From Rhyacophila brunnea (lineage: Eukaryota > Arthropoda > Insecta > Trichoptera > Rhyacophilidae), in the NCBI GenBank assembly GCA_022495005.1, contig JAGYXB010000825.1, forward strand, positions 1-64,000: a stretch of 64,000 bases of DNA. Direction: 5' to 3'. This document shows, one piece after another, positions 35,161-46,740 of the stretch. The notes beneath the pieces are model-generated. The model made no database searches, was not told the origin of the DNA, and worked only from the letters and a program-made list of their open reading frames with translations. Position 1 is the stretch's first letter, and every line of letters begins with the position of its first letter. The position numbers and the translations under genes are program-made.

Positions 35161-35708
35161 TTTGAAGTTATACTTTTTTTGGCGCGTTTGGGAAATCAAA
35201 TTGTAGTGTATTTTTGGCATGTGGCGTGACTTGCAACACATAATTTATTTTTTCACACAAGAAAAAAGACGCATTCGATTGGATTCGAACCACCGATTGT
35301 TCGGTTATCAGCCGAATGCACTACCTTTACGCCACAGGATGATATTGAAATCGTGACGATTATACAGTATAATATTAAAGTTTAGAATTGTTCCTTTGCC
35401 TAGGCAGCGAATTTATTATTGTCTGCCATTTGCAATTCCTTACGTAAACAAACGATTAAACGTCAGAGTGACAGTTGGTACTTAAAAAATAAAAATAACG
35501 AGAAACCATTATATAATTTAGTAATATAAGTTAAAGTGTATAGAAATAAACCAACGGCGTTCCAATAAGTGGTCCTTTTTCTTGAGTGTGTAATTTAACA
35601 AGATAATTAAAAGCTAGTCAAAGAATCTAGTTTATCACAAGTTTTGTTTTTGTTTTGTTACGCCAAAGAAGTAAAATTTCTAACGCGCGTACTTAAGTAC
35701 ACACACCG
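35161..35708 (+). mobile_element. MITE family K, tRNA-like variant
   Basis: The left end 'ttgaagttatac' with 'ggcgcgtttgggaa' is followed not by the usual GCGC-rich half but by a tRNA-like segment. The right half ('cgtcagagtgacagttggta', 'ggcgttccaataagtggtcc', 'gttacgccaaagaagtaaaa') is identical in plan to the other K copies. Copies at 47203-47555 and 62054-62757 share this left half. Confidence 0.8.
35270..35345 (-). other. tRNA-like segment inside K
   Basis: On the minus strand 'gtggcgtaaaggtagtgcat' then 'tcggctgataaccgaacaat' and 'ggttcgaatccaat' read like A box, anticodon arm and B box of a tRNA. The arm 'ttcggctgataaccgaa' forms a stem with anticodon loop resembling GAT. Acceptor pairing is poor, so this is tRNA-derived sequence rather than a proven gene. 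A counterpart lies at about 47388-47455. Confidence 0.5.
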
Positions 35709-36954
35709 ATTTTTTTTATCGTAAGGTTTATCTTTCTCTTTGAATAGTCTATTTGATATAATAATATAAATATGCTATTTGATTTTTTTCCCATAAATTT
35801 AGGTTTTCCCTCATCGAAAATAACAATAACTTTATTTTAAAGATGGTAATTTAAAAACCCATTTTAACGAAATATGTGTATAATTTAATGATGAACTAAG
35901 TTTACAAAATCTGTCATTGAGAAATAATCAACATACCAATTTCAAATTAGGAGTTTTGTATGACAGAAAATGTTTATTATAAACATTTAAAAATACCATT
36001 TATGATTTTAGTATAGATGATAATATAGCTACTTTCTACTGCTCCTTATGAGAGAAAATGTTTTGTGGCAAGGGACTATTATTTTGTTATTGCGAAATAA
36101 AAATATTTTACTGGGTTTTTTACAATATAACCCTAGTGGCCTAGTATCACCTATTTGTAAATAAGTTAAATATGTAACCTAAAAATCTAGTAAATTAATA
36201 GTGCATTTCAAAATTCGAATATACGCCGTGACGATAAAACGTTATATCTTAAAATATACATTATGATTTTCATTCACGTATATGAAAATTTCAAGTGATT
36301 TTATCTCATATTTTTTTAAAATCAATTAATATATCCTGGGTATTCATTTCAATCATCCAATACAACATAGCGCAAAAGGTACATATATATGGCAATAGTG
36401 TATTATATATCTGAATTCTAAAGGCGTTGTTTGCCCGTAGTCATGGATACCAAAGTTGTCTTTTACCAATCGTCGCTATGCGGGCTTTTGTTCTAACCTT
36501 CGCAATTGAATGACACCATTAAAATCCACGACGAATTTCTTTATTTAAAGTCAAAATAACTGCGGTTCCATTCAATCGACAATCTGAAGAGTAGATATAC
36601 AAAAGGATTTTGACAACACACTAAATAAACCAGAAGAGGATTGCGTCGGGTTGAATTTAACTGTGGATTTTTTAAAATTATTTTTTATTTAAGTATGCTT
36701 AACACGAATGGATATGAGTTGCTAATAAACAAGCTTTGTAAATACAGTAACTATTGTCGAACTGAACTCAAAGAACTGTGATAAAAAAAAGCCATTAACT
36801 GAAATAGCTGGACTGCGTCAATGTGATACCGGAATTAATATGTAAGAATGCATTCCAAAGCAAATTGAGCTACTTTAAAAAAATCTTAATACGAAATACA
36901 TATAAGACCCCTATTCAGAGTTAATTTTATGAAACTGGCGTAGTACAGAATTTG
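35709..36954. other. Spacer, nothing recognised
   Basis: Mostly AT-rich. 36425-36600 is slightly GC-richer and unique-looking, with no feature assigned. Confidence 0.35.
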
Positions 36955-37705
36955 GATTTAATTTACATTTTAATTAATTTATTTTTAGCATATTGTGGAC
37001 ATTATAAATTATAAGTTTAAGATGTTCACAACATGACATGAAACATTATGATAAAGAAGAAAAACAAAGTAATAAAAGCGACAAAAGCGATAAAATTGAA
37101 AATATAAAAGGAGAACATAATATAAACATACAAAAGCAGTGACAATACTGACAATACAATTATACATTTCTATAGAAGTTCAAAGAAGTATACCGAGTTT
37201 GTTAAGGACGCCCAATTTTCAAAATTTAAAAAAAGCGTCCACCTAACTCACCCTCACGCAAGCGGAATATATCAACCTCCGAAGCAATTTAGTTGAACAT
37301 AGTTATTGCCCTCTTAATTCGCATTACCAGTGGCAGGTTGGTTCTGCGCCTTGGGAGAATAAACAACTGATGTTTTCTATTTCTAAGATAGTTATCAGGG
37401 ACATACAGGTCAACGATGCCCAGAATGGCAGAGTTCTCATTTTTGTACCTCGTATAAGTCGATAAAATACGTAGCTAAATAAATATCTCTTCTAAATTGC
37501 AGACTGCAGTATGTAAGCATGCCTAAGAGAAAGTCAGTCGGATAAAGCCATGGATAGTATCCACACAACTTCATGTAAAGGAGTCTCAAGAATTTCTTCT
37601 GAACCATCTCAACCATAAGGCCATACTTCAACTGATGCGGTGCCCAAACAATACCCATGACATATACCCTGAATAGACTGGTGATTTTGGGTAGCTTCAA
37701 GGGAA
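36955..37705 (-). pseudogene. LINE reverse-transcriptase C-terminal end with L3 3' tail
   Basis: Minus-strand translation gives 'VWAPHQLKYGLMVEMVQKKF' then 'LRLLY' and 'YPWLYPTDFLLGML', the thumb and C-terminal region of CR1/Jockey-type reverse transcriptases. After 'FIDLYEVQK' the frame breaks. A -1 shift continues with 'NENSAILGIVDLYVPDNYLR', then 'NRKHQLFILPRRRTNLP' and ends 'KRAITMFN' plus stop near 37290, matching the usual end of such proteins. The 3' UTR follows to 36955, including 'gatgttcacaacatgacatg'. Truncated 5' and frameshifted, hence non-functional. Confidence 0.85.
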
Positions 37706-37714
37706 AGTAAAATG

Positions 37715-37895
37715 GAGGAAGATCATCGGCCCGCTGGAGCTACCGAGTGAAAAAGCTGACTGGGGGAAGCCTTCACTCTGCTTTGAGAGAAGGTTGATCG
37801 AGAGTGATGGAAAGTCATTGGAAATCAAAAGATTACAGAATTTTAAGTTGGTCACGATCCTCAGCCGTGAGAAAATGATAAAAAGAAGATGATAC
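37715..37895 (+). mobile_element. Probable LINE tail fragment
   Basis: 'aagttggtcacgatcctcag' followed by 'aaaagaagatgata' resembles LINE endings with GAT-rich tails, and 'gatcctca' motifs recur at 18638. Protein content is not recognisable. Confidence 0.35.
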
Positions 37896-37942
37896 ATGCA
37901 TAAACTAACCGTTAAGTAACGTGATACACTTAATAAGTTGAT

Positions 37943-38190
37943 ATGAGATTCAGAGTATATATTGCATTCACTGCATTTCCGTTTCCGTTTACAATAAACA
38001 GACTCGGCTTTTACAATGCGACGCTTTTCATTATTTGGCCGAAACGGGCGTTAGACAATTCGTTTCTTTGCAAAAGCTTTCGCCGCGAGTACCTTAATAG
38101 CCTGCAGGAGGCGGGAGCTTTCTCGCGTCACAAAACACTCATCGCTTTCCTCGGCACTATTTGTTAGAATGAAGCTTCGGCCTATTCAGA
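37943..38190. other. Unique GC-richer island, possible conserved non-coding element
   Basis: About 240 bp of clearly higher GC ('ttggccgaaacgggcgttag', 'gcctgcaggaggcgggagct') with no match to any repeat family in the window. A 74-codon plus-strand frame crosses it without splice signals or a known motif. It might be regulatory or an old exon, but the function is unknown. Confidence 0.3.
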
Positions 38191-38319
38191 CACCTCATTT
38201 TTTACGGCTCTATTTATCGTTGTACAGTGATGCAGTTTAACTTACCCATTTTAAAATAAGTTTTACATCACATTATGTAAATAATAATATGTAATAAATT
38301 AAAATGACAGTTGTCTTTT

Positions 38320-38965
38320 CATCAGTCGGGGTCGATACACTACTACTAGATAAAGGCCTCTTTCTCGGTTCCTAGTTATTCCTTGCCACGAGCATTTACC
38401 AGAACTTAGATATTTAGGCCGTGGTCACTTAGTGCCCCACATTTTTCGCGGTACTAAAATCGTGTGTAGATATTGGCTTTTTAACTAATCTATCACACTA
38501 TCTTGTACGAGGTCCACCAGGTCAACGCTAACCATCCGGCTGCCCAAACGTCAGTTTTTTTGTCATATAATTTCTCAAAGTCTTTGGGTAATATTGTGGC
38601 GGCATTCGGCGGTTGTTGATTCACTCTGCTAGCCTATTGTTATTTCATCTACTTGGCGACCTCTATTCCATGTCTGTTTCCTCATACTTAGTTTCCTTAT
38701 GTGGTCTTTTCGCGTTGGGTTATTCGTAATGTTTGAATTTCTTCTCACATTAACGGAATTATATTAAAAATGCATATGTGAACCCTAGTAGTACACGTTA
38801 GTTGAACACTTTACACTTAAGACACAATTGGAGGTTACTTTTGAAGATACTATTCAGACGCCCAAATGCACTGTAAGTCAATTCGGTTCTGTGAGTAATT
38901 TCGTCATAAATACCAGCGTCAATTATCATTTGTTTTCACAGATATACGTAGTTGTTGGCCCGGTT
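38320..38965 (-). pseudogene. Highly decayed RTE-type LINE end
   Basis: 'catcagtcggggtcgataca' at 38319-38340 is antisense to the RTE terminus 'attgaccccggctgatg' seen at 34160. 'tagttgaacactttacactt' matches 15350-15375. 'atactattcagacgcccaaa' then 'tgcactg' is antisense to the 'SAFGRLNSIF' region seen at 27565. The order fits one minus-strand element. Frames are destroyed, and the frame at 38828-39082 is a shadow. Confidence 0.7.
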
Positions 38966-39219
38966 GATTTGAATGCTATTGGTGAGATCATTTTTGGCTC
39001 AGCATCACAGTTTATTTTTACCTTTGACTTCGATACATTTATTTTTGAATATACTGTGACGCTTTTAAATGACATATTATAATATTCACGGATTCGCAAA
39101 ACAAGCTTCCTAGCTTTAGACTTTCACTAAAAAATTGTGTATGTTTAAAACAAAATCATCTGGTATCAGTGGTAAAATAGATAACCAAATTTCAAATAGA
39201 TAACGAAGTTTTACAAATC

Positions 39220-39570
39220 GACACCTTAATACTACAACTAGATAACTCTAATTTGGTCATTGTTGGGAAAATGAAATTTTAACTTTACTTGTTTAACATA
39301 AATCTAGGCTTTGATTATGATTTAAAATAAAATAAAAAATTGTGCTTGTCTAATTGGGAACAATTAAATAATGTTCAATTGTATGAATTTTTTTTTAATG
39401 GTTTTGAAAAGTAATGTTATATTTTCAAACACAAAATTAATACAGTTCCTTCTTCTTCTTCTGACTTACCTAGTTTTATCATTTTGTAGAGAAGGAAATG
39501 TAGAATCATATTCAATAACTATTTAAAAAACAGTGAAAATCACGTTATCTAGTTGTAGTATTGAGGTGAC
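39220..39570. mobile_element. TIR element family P, uninterrupted copy
   Basis: Left end 'gacaccttaatactacaact' then 'agataact'; right end 'gttatctagttgtagtatt' then 'gaggtgac'. About 350 bp. It aligns with both halves of 18732-19531 and lacks F2, so it serves as the empty-site form. Confidence 0.85.
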
Positions 39571-39866
39571 GAAATACATTATATTACTAGGTACTTTCCT
39601 GTATAATATTATTTAATAATACAATTAGCGATTTTGCTTTTATTATAACATATTGATATATGATCAAATCATTATAATTTATATGAGAAAAGACATGTTG
39701 ACATGTTTTTTTTCCGATTTAAAAAATTCTAAAATATTAGGCATTATAATAAAATAATATTCAGCTCACATGCAAGTTAGAAGTTCGTAAATTTACCCCA
39801 TATTTTTTTCGACCTTTATACGGTACTATGGCCCTTAAGATCCAGTTCGCACTGATACGTTAGTAG

Positions 39867-40601
39867 TAGAGATTTCAATCCCGGGATCCCGAGCTATTTT
39901 CGATACCTATGAATCCCGGGATTGATAGACATAATCCCGAAACTTTCGGGATTGATTTTTTTTATCAATTTTTATGGAAAATAAAATAAAAAAGAAAATA
40001 TAACAGAAAAAAAACACTTTTAATAACAAATAACTACATTAGAAATAAACTGAGTTTGATTGAAGTTTGATTTATTTGTACCCATGTGTAAGTTGCCGAT
40101 TCATTTTATTTTTTCACATAAATTAATAAAAATGAGAACGATTGGAAAAAAACAGTGCTTCGCACTATTAACAAAGTAATTCCACCATGATCTCAAATCT
40201 TTTACGGCAGTTTCATATTTGGCTGACTAATTAGATTTATGAAGCGGAAAGGCCATAAGTACACCATGATTTGATTTACTATTTTAAATCTCGCTAACCC
40301 ATTCATTAAGTCTTTACTATCAGAAACAGCAATCTCATATTAAATTCACATTATTATTTATATACAATATTGTTTACTCCATTAATCTTATGTATTTCCA
40401 AGATTGAACGTATACAATATTAACAATAAATGTCTTAAATTATATATGATTTATTTTTGACCGATTTTATAAATTTTATTTTGTCAATATAAATTTTTTA
40501 TATTAACAATTTATATCATAAAAAAATTCCAATCCCGGGATTGTCAAACTGTAATCCTGAAATCCCGGGATCAGAATTTTGACTCGGGATTGGATTCCCT
40601 A
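39867..40601. mobile_element. Non-autonomous hAT-like element, 735 bp, perfect 8-bp duplication
   Basis: Left end 'tagagatttcaatcccggga' with repeated 'aatcccgggatt' blocks; right end 'gactcgggattggattccct' plus a. It is flanked by 'gttagtag' at 39859-39866 and at 40602-40609, identical 8-bp duplications typical of hAT. Sub-terminal 'tcccggga' palindromes occur at both ends and likely mark transposase-binding sites. Interior is AT-rich without transposase. Confidence 0.9.
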
Positions 40602-40629
40602 GTTAGTAGGTACTAGAAGAACATATTGG

Positions 40630-40765
40630 GTAAATAGCGTTTATTTATTTTCTAGAAAATTTAAATCATAAGTCTAAGTCATTCACAACATGGCATGAAA
40701 AATATAATATAATGGAAACGAGGAAATTGGTAATAAGCTGAAAATGCATGTTCATACATTAGGGT
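40630..40765 (-). mobile_element. LINE 3' tail fragment, L3 family
   Basis: 'aagtcattcacaacatggca' and preceding 'aaatcataagtctaag' are a diverged L3 tail. Confidence 0.55.
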
Positions 40766-41179
40766 CTTTAGATATCTGACGAAAAACATCATTGCTATGC
40801 ACATTTGCATACATCATATAAATTGGAAAATTTTCATCCCATTTATGCCATAAAGCAATCTCTTCCCCTCTATCATTTCCAATTTTAGAATACGCCACTG
40901 GCAGTCAGTGCGGTGACGCTAACATATTGTGAGGGGATAAAAAGAAGAAGAAAAACCAAGCTCGGGAATAGATACGCAAAGCGAATTGTCCTAGGCGGCA
41001 TCCATTAAAATTTGTCTGCATGTTAGTTTTCAATCTGCTTCAATATTTTTGCCTTAAGGCAAAGAATGCTGTAAAGTCAAGGAACTAGTAGATAATGTTA
41101 TGTCATATATATATATATATACGAATACAGTGTGTTTGAAAATAAACTTATACTATAGTACAGTGACGAATAGAAAGAG
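40766..41179. other. Spacer
   Basis: Contains a short TA run at about 41105-41120. Nothing else recognised. Confidence 0.4.
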
Positions 41180-41188
41180 TAATTATTT

Positions 41189-41423
41189 CAGCGCTCAAAA
41201 TGGAAAATTTTACGAACCGGAGCGCTCGATAATTTTATGAAAATATTAACGTTGTTATCTAATTGTATATGTATTTTATAAAAATAAGTCTGTTAGATTT
41301 TTTATTATATGACATATCTATCTCATGCGGTCAAATTAATATTTCCACAAGACGGAGCGATAGTTTTGGAGATTCTATGAACCGGAACGGCGCTCCGGTG
41401 CGTTCCGGTCCATTTCGAGCCCA
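41189..41423. mobile_element. hAT-like MITE, 235 bp
   Basis: Left end 'cagcgctcaaaatgga' and right end 'tccatttcgagccca' are imperfect inverted repeats, with 'accggagcgctc' and 'cggcgctccggtgcg' inside. Both flanks read 'taattattt' (41180-41188 and 41424-41432), an 8-9 bp target duplication. No coding capacity. Confidence 0.75.
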
Positions 41424-41432
41424 TAATTATTT

Positions 41433-42635
41433 CATGATTTGTAAAGAAATATTCCACACCGTATGCACAGCTAATTTGAGTATTATTTTAACTAAAATAA
41501 ATTATAATATGAGGAAACCTTGAATGCATTCGTCCATTGCCCACTGAAGAAGGAAGCCAATACATTACACGACTGGTCCTACTTTTTACCCCTCCCGTTG
41601 TCTATGGTTGACCTGTCATTGCCTGTCATTGTCTATAGAGTGCTCATATTGACGCGTCTGTCATGCTCACTTGTCGGAGTATTCTTAGTTTCAGATTTCT
41701 TTCAGATTATTTTAACGTATCTTGGAGACCTTGGAGTTCATCTGATTTAGTGGTTATATGTTATTAATAATTGGAAGTGACGATAAACGTAAGTAAACTT
41801 CTTCTGTGTATAATAATATCATAATACACTAGGACGTTTGTCATTGTGACAGTCGATTCTAAACGACAATAACTAATAACTTATTTATACTCTTCAGTCA
41901 TTATATAATACCACACTCTGCTTGCAAGTAGGTTATCAATAAAAAATAGTATGGCAGTGGACCACTCGTTGCTTGTTCAAAAAGTTATGCTCAGGCTTTA
42001 TTAATCTCAAGATGGCGGTGATTACACCCAATACTATCAATTCAGTGTAGAAAAAATTGAAATGAAATCGAAAACCTCTTTAAGGACAGATGGAGATAAA
42101 CACAGAACAGTAAAATTTAATAAGACAGAAATACGAAAGCCAGTTGTCATAAACAGGTTTGGTTTATGGCATAATGAAGGGCAAGCCATTAAATGAAAAT
42201 ATTATTAAATTATGTACTATGAATACAGACGTAAAAGTTGAAAAAAAATTATTGCATGTTTACGTTTACCACATATTTCTTCACACACAAAAATCATATT
42301 TTTCTATGACCATACCTAGAAGGTAACATACTTTCTATTATTTTTGTATTTCCCGAAGATGAACTATCCTAAGTGAGTGTTTGTTAGTGTTTATCTCAAT
42401 CTGCTTTAAAATGAATGTTTTTTCATGTAACCTATCTCATAAAACTATTATATTATTACAAATTGACATAAGTAATTACTTAAAACATGCAGTAAATATG
42501 AGTTTTATTAAAAATATGTAATGAAATTTAATAAAATATCTTTTGAAACGTTTTTTTAAAATATGAAATCACTTTGATAATTATAAGGGTAGTTTTGCAT
42601 TAAAGCAACGATATGTGTAATATACAGACATTGCT
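41433..42635. other. Spacer, nothing recognised
   Basis: AT-rich DNA. Frames at 41520-41750 have no recognisable motif. Confidence 0.4.
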
Positions 42636-42940
42636 AACATAATAGGAAGCAGACAAGGGTTTGCGATGTAATAGAGTTTATTAAAAGCCTTAAATGGAGA
42701 TGGGCTGGACACATAGCTCGAAAAAGAGAATATGGTTGGACAAATCTAGTCATCCAGTGGTATCCAAGAAGTACAAAACGTCCGCAAGGTAGACCTAGAG
42801 GCCACTGGATTGATTAAATGATAATGTTCTGCGGAAGTGCGTGGCAACGCAATGCATAGGGCCGAGATATGTGGAAGCAGCTTGAAGAGGCCTTCATCCA
42901 GCAGTGGATAGATTCAGGCTGATGATGATGATGATATGTA
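42636..42940 (+). pseudogene. RTE-type LINE 3' end
   Basis: Translates to 'RVCDVIEFIKSLKWRWAGHI', 'WTNLVIQWYPRSTKRPQGRP' and 'MWKQLEEAFIQQWIDSG', followed by 'gctgatgatgatgatgat'. This is the cleanest RTE C-terminus in the window, but it has in-frame stops (after 'GHWID' and 'QRNA'). Same subfamily as 14921-15402. Confidence 0.85.
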
Positions 42941-43595
42941 ATAACCATACAGCTATATCGACAATAGTGGTATAATGAAAAGAAAATCCACAAATACTAA
43001 GTGGGAAACGACACAGCAAGCGTGTGCAAAATGGAATGGATTAAAAAAAAATCACCAGCTTTCGCGTAATATTTGGGATTATTTATTTTTTTCAAAGAGG
43101 TTTACATAATTAGTAGTATATAGTTGTTTATTATCTATGAGCTTTTAAAATATCATAGACATCTTACGTCGTATTATTTCTGTATTGGCTTTACTTTTGA
43201 GAGCTTTTGATATACTTGCATGAACACCTGTTAGTAGTTTCACGGAACTTTTTGATAGCTTCCCAACGCAAACGTATAACGATATTTCTTCTGCAAGTAC
43301 TTCCTTACTTACTTGCAAACTTTTTCGGTCAACATTGCAAACATAGCGATCAAATATTGACACTAAAAATGCAAACCGAACTATAAAAACAATAAAAATA
43401 ATAACACAGTAATATATATTTACAATTCAGCCGAACTAAATTTGATTGTAGTAGGTACCTCAGTTGAATTAATAATCTGATATATTATACAAAATCATTT
43501 GAGCTTAATATCAATGAAATTTTTTTTTTTTTTTTTACTTAATATATGATTATAAAATATTGTAACATAATATAATGTAGTGCCTGCATATCGTT
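42941..43595. other. Spacer
   Basis: Includes a long T run at about 43518-43536. No other feature supported. Confidence 0.4.
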
Positions 43596-43603
43596 ATATA
43601 GCA

Positions 43604-44180
43604 CAGGGTTTCTTAAACTTTTTCTGCAATGGAACAATTTGCAAACCCGGAAATTTTACCGGAACACTTAGTTTATTTTGTAGGTTATTTATTAGCGCAG
43701 CTAACCATTCTGCCAATTTTGGCAATTGTCGTTAAACTGACGAGATTTGTCAGCCGGTCAGTTAAACATAATATACCCCATCTTATTCATGTTTGAAGTG
43801 AAACAGCGCCGCAGGCGACAGTTTTTTCTATTAGTGTATGTTTGTGATGTGTGTCTATCTCACTTGGCTGGTCTTTCTCTCACGCTGCCCCCCCCGTAAG
43901 CCCAGGCCCCCAGACTAGAGGCCTGTTAGCCCCCCCCTTGTGGGAGCCATAACCTATCTAGATACTTGACGCCATAAACATCATTGGAGATTGATCATCA
44001 CTCGCCTTTCAAAATCAAGTAGAATTCTTTAATTATTTTAGTTTTACTTATTTTACTTCTAATTAGTAGAACATCTTTAAAAGTGTTGCAGTGTATAAAA
44101 CCTTTCCAAATGGTCGCGGAACACCTATTCCGGTTCGGCGGAACACTGGTATTCCGCGGGACATAGTTTGGGAAACCCTG
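43604..44180. mobile_element. Non-autonomous hAT-like element, 577 bp, perfect 8-bp duplication
   Basis: Left end 'cagggtttcttaaacttttt', right end 'acatagtttgggaaaccctg'. 'atatagca' flanks both sides (43596-43603, 44181-44188). 'cggaacac' motifs are repeated near both ends. The inner segment 'ccttgtgggagccat' is shared inverted with the element at 25114-26245. No transposase. Confidence 0.9.
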
Positions 44181-44188
44181 ATATAGCA

Positions 44189-44684
44189 CATCTTATAAAG
44201 CCTGGTGCAGAGGATTGATTAGGCATATGTATATTATCGGGATTCGGTGTAGGGCAGATCAAGGAATCATAAATTAAGTCTGGCAAAAAAATGTATTTTT
44301 CAAAAGAAGAATACACTGCTTATAAAATTTTATATAAAATATTCTAAGTAGTTTAGATATAATAATATGTAGACCGAGATTGTCCAGTATCAGGCCGAAT
44401 CCCAATATCCCATGCATCGATATTATGTATTAGTCAATTATTTCGCGTTTGTGTAGCATGGTCTTCCCGGAATTGGGCAGCCTGGGCAGATGGTTTTTGT
44501 TAATCTTATTACAGTTATTTTTTCACAAAAGGCACACTTGAGTGTGTGGGTATCAGTTCCTGAGATATGTCTAGTGATCTTAGACTATAGATACATTCTA
44601 GTGATGCTTTACATCTAAACGTAAATTTATTGTTCCTCAACTAATAGTCAATGCTCAAAATTATATAATAATATGTTACAAGGC
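44189..44684. other. Spacer, nothing recognised
   Basis: No supported feature. Confidence 0.4.
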
Positions 44685-44835
44685 GGGTCTCGTGGTGCAG
44701 TTCTGAGTTCGATTCCCGGTGAGGACACAATATTTATGCGTTTTTCTTAAAGCCTGGGTGTTTGTGATTGTGCAAAATTACTAACAACTACCTTGTACGA
44801 AAAAGCAAGGACAAGGTTATTAATAATTCTAAAAA
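44685..44835 (+). mobile_element. tRNA-derived SINE, family A
   Basis: 'gcgggtctcgtggtgcagtt' then B box 'gagttcgattcccggt', followed by 'gcctgggtgtttgtgattgt' and 'aaaagcaaggacaaggttat'. About 25 bp between A and B boxes are missing relative to 11768-11955, so it is probably not transcribable. Confidence 0.8.
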
Positions 44836-46206
44836 AAAGTAATTTGTTACATTCAATTGGTAAAATGTTATGACGGTAAAAAGGCCAGCATTGTTGATTT
44901 ATAATTAAATCCGGTGTAAAGTTATTTCAACTCCATACGCCAGGTGCGTATTTTGCAAGATAAATGCTTATTAAAAATACCGTGTCCAGAAATTTGTACG
45001 AACATAGTTAGTCGTATAATATTTTAATGTGATGGTTAGACGTATAGTATTCATATCAAATTAGTATCTAAATAAAACAATTATTAAGAAATGCGTAATA
45101 AAAACTACTGGAATACAAGGGAAATACAGACATTAGAAATACAGCCATATCGTATGTCGTCTCTGCTCTGGCAGAACACACTAACTGAAAAATACTAGTT
45201 TTGAGTAATTTGACTTTGAGGTTGTTAAAATGTTTGAAATGGTCTATCATGTGAGTTTATTAAGTAATCGTAAAAAGGATGACTTTAAAATAAAGACTGT
45301 TTATTTATTAAGAAGGTTTCCAGATGGTAAAGTTTGAAATAAGGAACATTTTGGTATAACTAACTCAATATGTCATTTTTTCGAATTAGTGTTTTCTGCC
45401 AGAACAGTGACGATATATTTATATAAAATTATGGTAGGTGATTGTAAGTTTCAAGTTGTCAATGTCAAAGTAGCGTTCTTATTGAATCTAATAAAATTGG
45501 GACATAGCTGTCTGCAATGCTTTACGAACTACGCGCTATTTTTTTATTTTAATGCTACGGTCATATCTTTATGGTAAGACAGCTCACGGTGAACTGTGAT
45601 ATCGTGAAAGTCGTCAACGCTTTCTTCATCTTCACAAAATACAGTGGTATCATCCACGTGAATAAATTGGTTGACGCAATCCGCTATGCCCGTGTAGATA
45701 CCTAATTCACTCTAAAGACTTCCATCGTCAGCACCGGTTGTACCTAAATATTGAAACTGAATTTATCTTTATTTTACCCATATTACTTAATTTAACTATA
45801 ACACTACAATTTACTTAATGTTAAAAAAATTTAACGCACCGTCAAATAATGTTTTATTAACTAATATTCTATTTTCAAAAATTTAATATCTTTTTTATTA
45901 TTTCCAAAAAAACGGTTCGCCATTCTGGCCGCAGCGTGTCGCTCGAGTCTCGAGATAACTACAATATGTCGTCATATCCGTATCCGCTGTTCCTCTATTC
46001 TAGCAACATCTAGCGGCGGGATTATCGTTATTATTATGACGGCCTCAAAGAAAAGCGCGGGAAGATATTGCGATTGTTTTCATAGTGACGATGAACCTTT
46101 TATTTTAAATTCGAATACAAATGCTTAAATATTTTGATACTTTTGTATCTTTCCGCGAAAGCTTTTTGGAAATTATTTTATGGTGTCACTTTATTTATTA
46201 AGCTTT
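44836..46206. other. Spacer, nothing recognised
   Basis: AT-rich with a GC-richer patch at 45910-46070 ('cattctggccgcagcgtgtc'). No splice-bounded frame or repeat match. Confidence 0.35.
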
Positions 46207-46740
46207 CAAATAAATATTAATTAGACAGTAAGACACTTCAGATCAAGACTCTTCTCAAAGAAAACTAAGATAAAGTTATTCAAAACCCTCATCAGACCCA
46301 TATTAACCTATGGGTCGGAATGCTGGGCTTTATCAAAAAAAGATAAGAGAAAGCTGGATATTTTTGAAAGAAAGATATAAAGAAGAGTCTTCGGAGCTGT
46401 ATGTAAGGAGGATGGTACGTGGCGAGGAAGGTACAACCATGAACTATATGCGTTGTATAAAGATCCCCTGTTGTCACTCACGTGAAAGTGGGGCGACTTC
46501 GTTGGGCAGACCATGTCTCAAGGATGGAAGACACCCAACTACCAAAGAGGCTTCTATTCAACAGACCAGAAGGGAAAAGGAGGGTCGGGAGACCTAGACT
46601 GCGGTGGCTGGACTGTATAAAAAGAGACACAGCATCCCTGAGACTAAGGCGGTGGAGGGAGCTTGCGGCAGACAGAGGGGAGTGGCGACGTTTCCTGGAG
46701 GTGGCCAAGACCCACACTGGGTTGTAGTGCCGATGATGAT
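46207..46740 (+). pseudogene. RTE-like LINE 3' end
   Basis: First frame: 'RSRLFSKKTKIKLFKTLIRP', 'ILTYGSECWALSKKD', 'LDIFERKI', a stop, then 'RRVFGAVCKEDGTW'. After a frame change at about 46480 it continues 'VGRLRWADHVSRMEDTQLPK' and 'RPRLRWLDCIKRD', ending 'AKTHTGL' and stop, then a 'gatgatgatg' tail. A second C-terminal subfamily beside those at 12914 and 50297. One stop and one frameshift make it non-functional. Confidence 0.8.
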
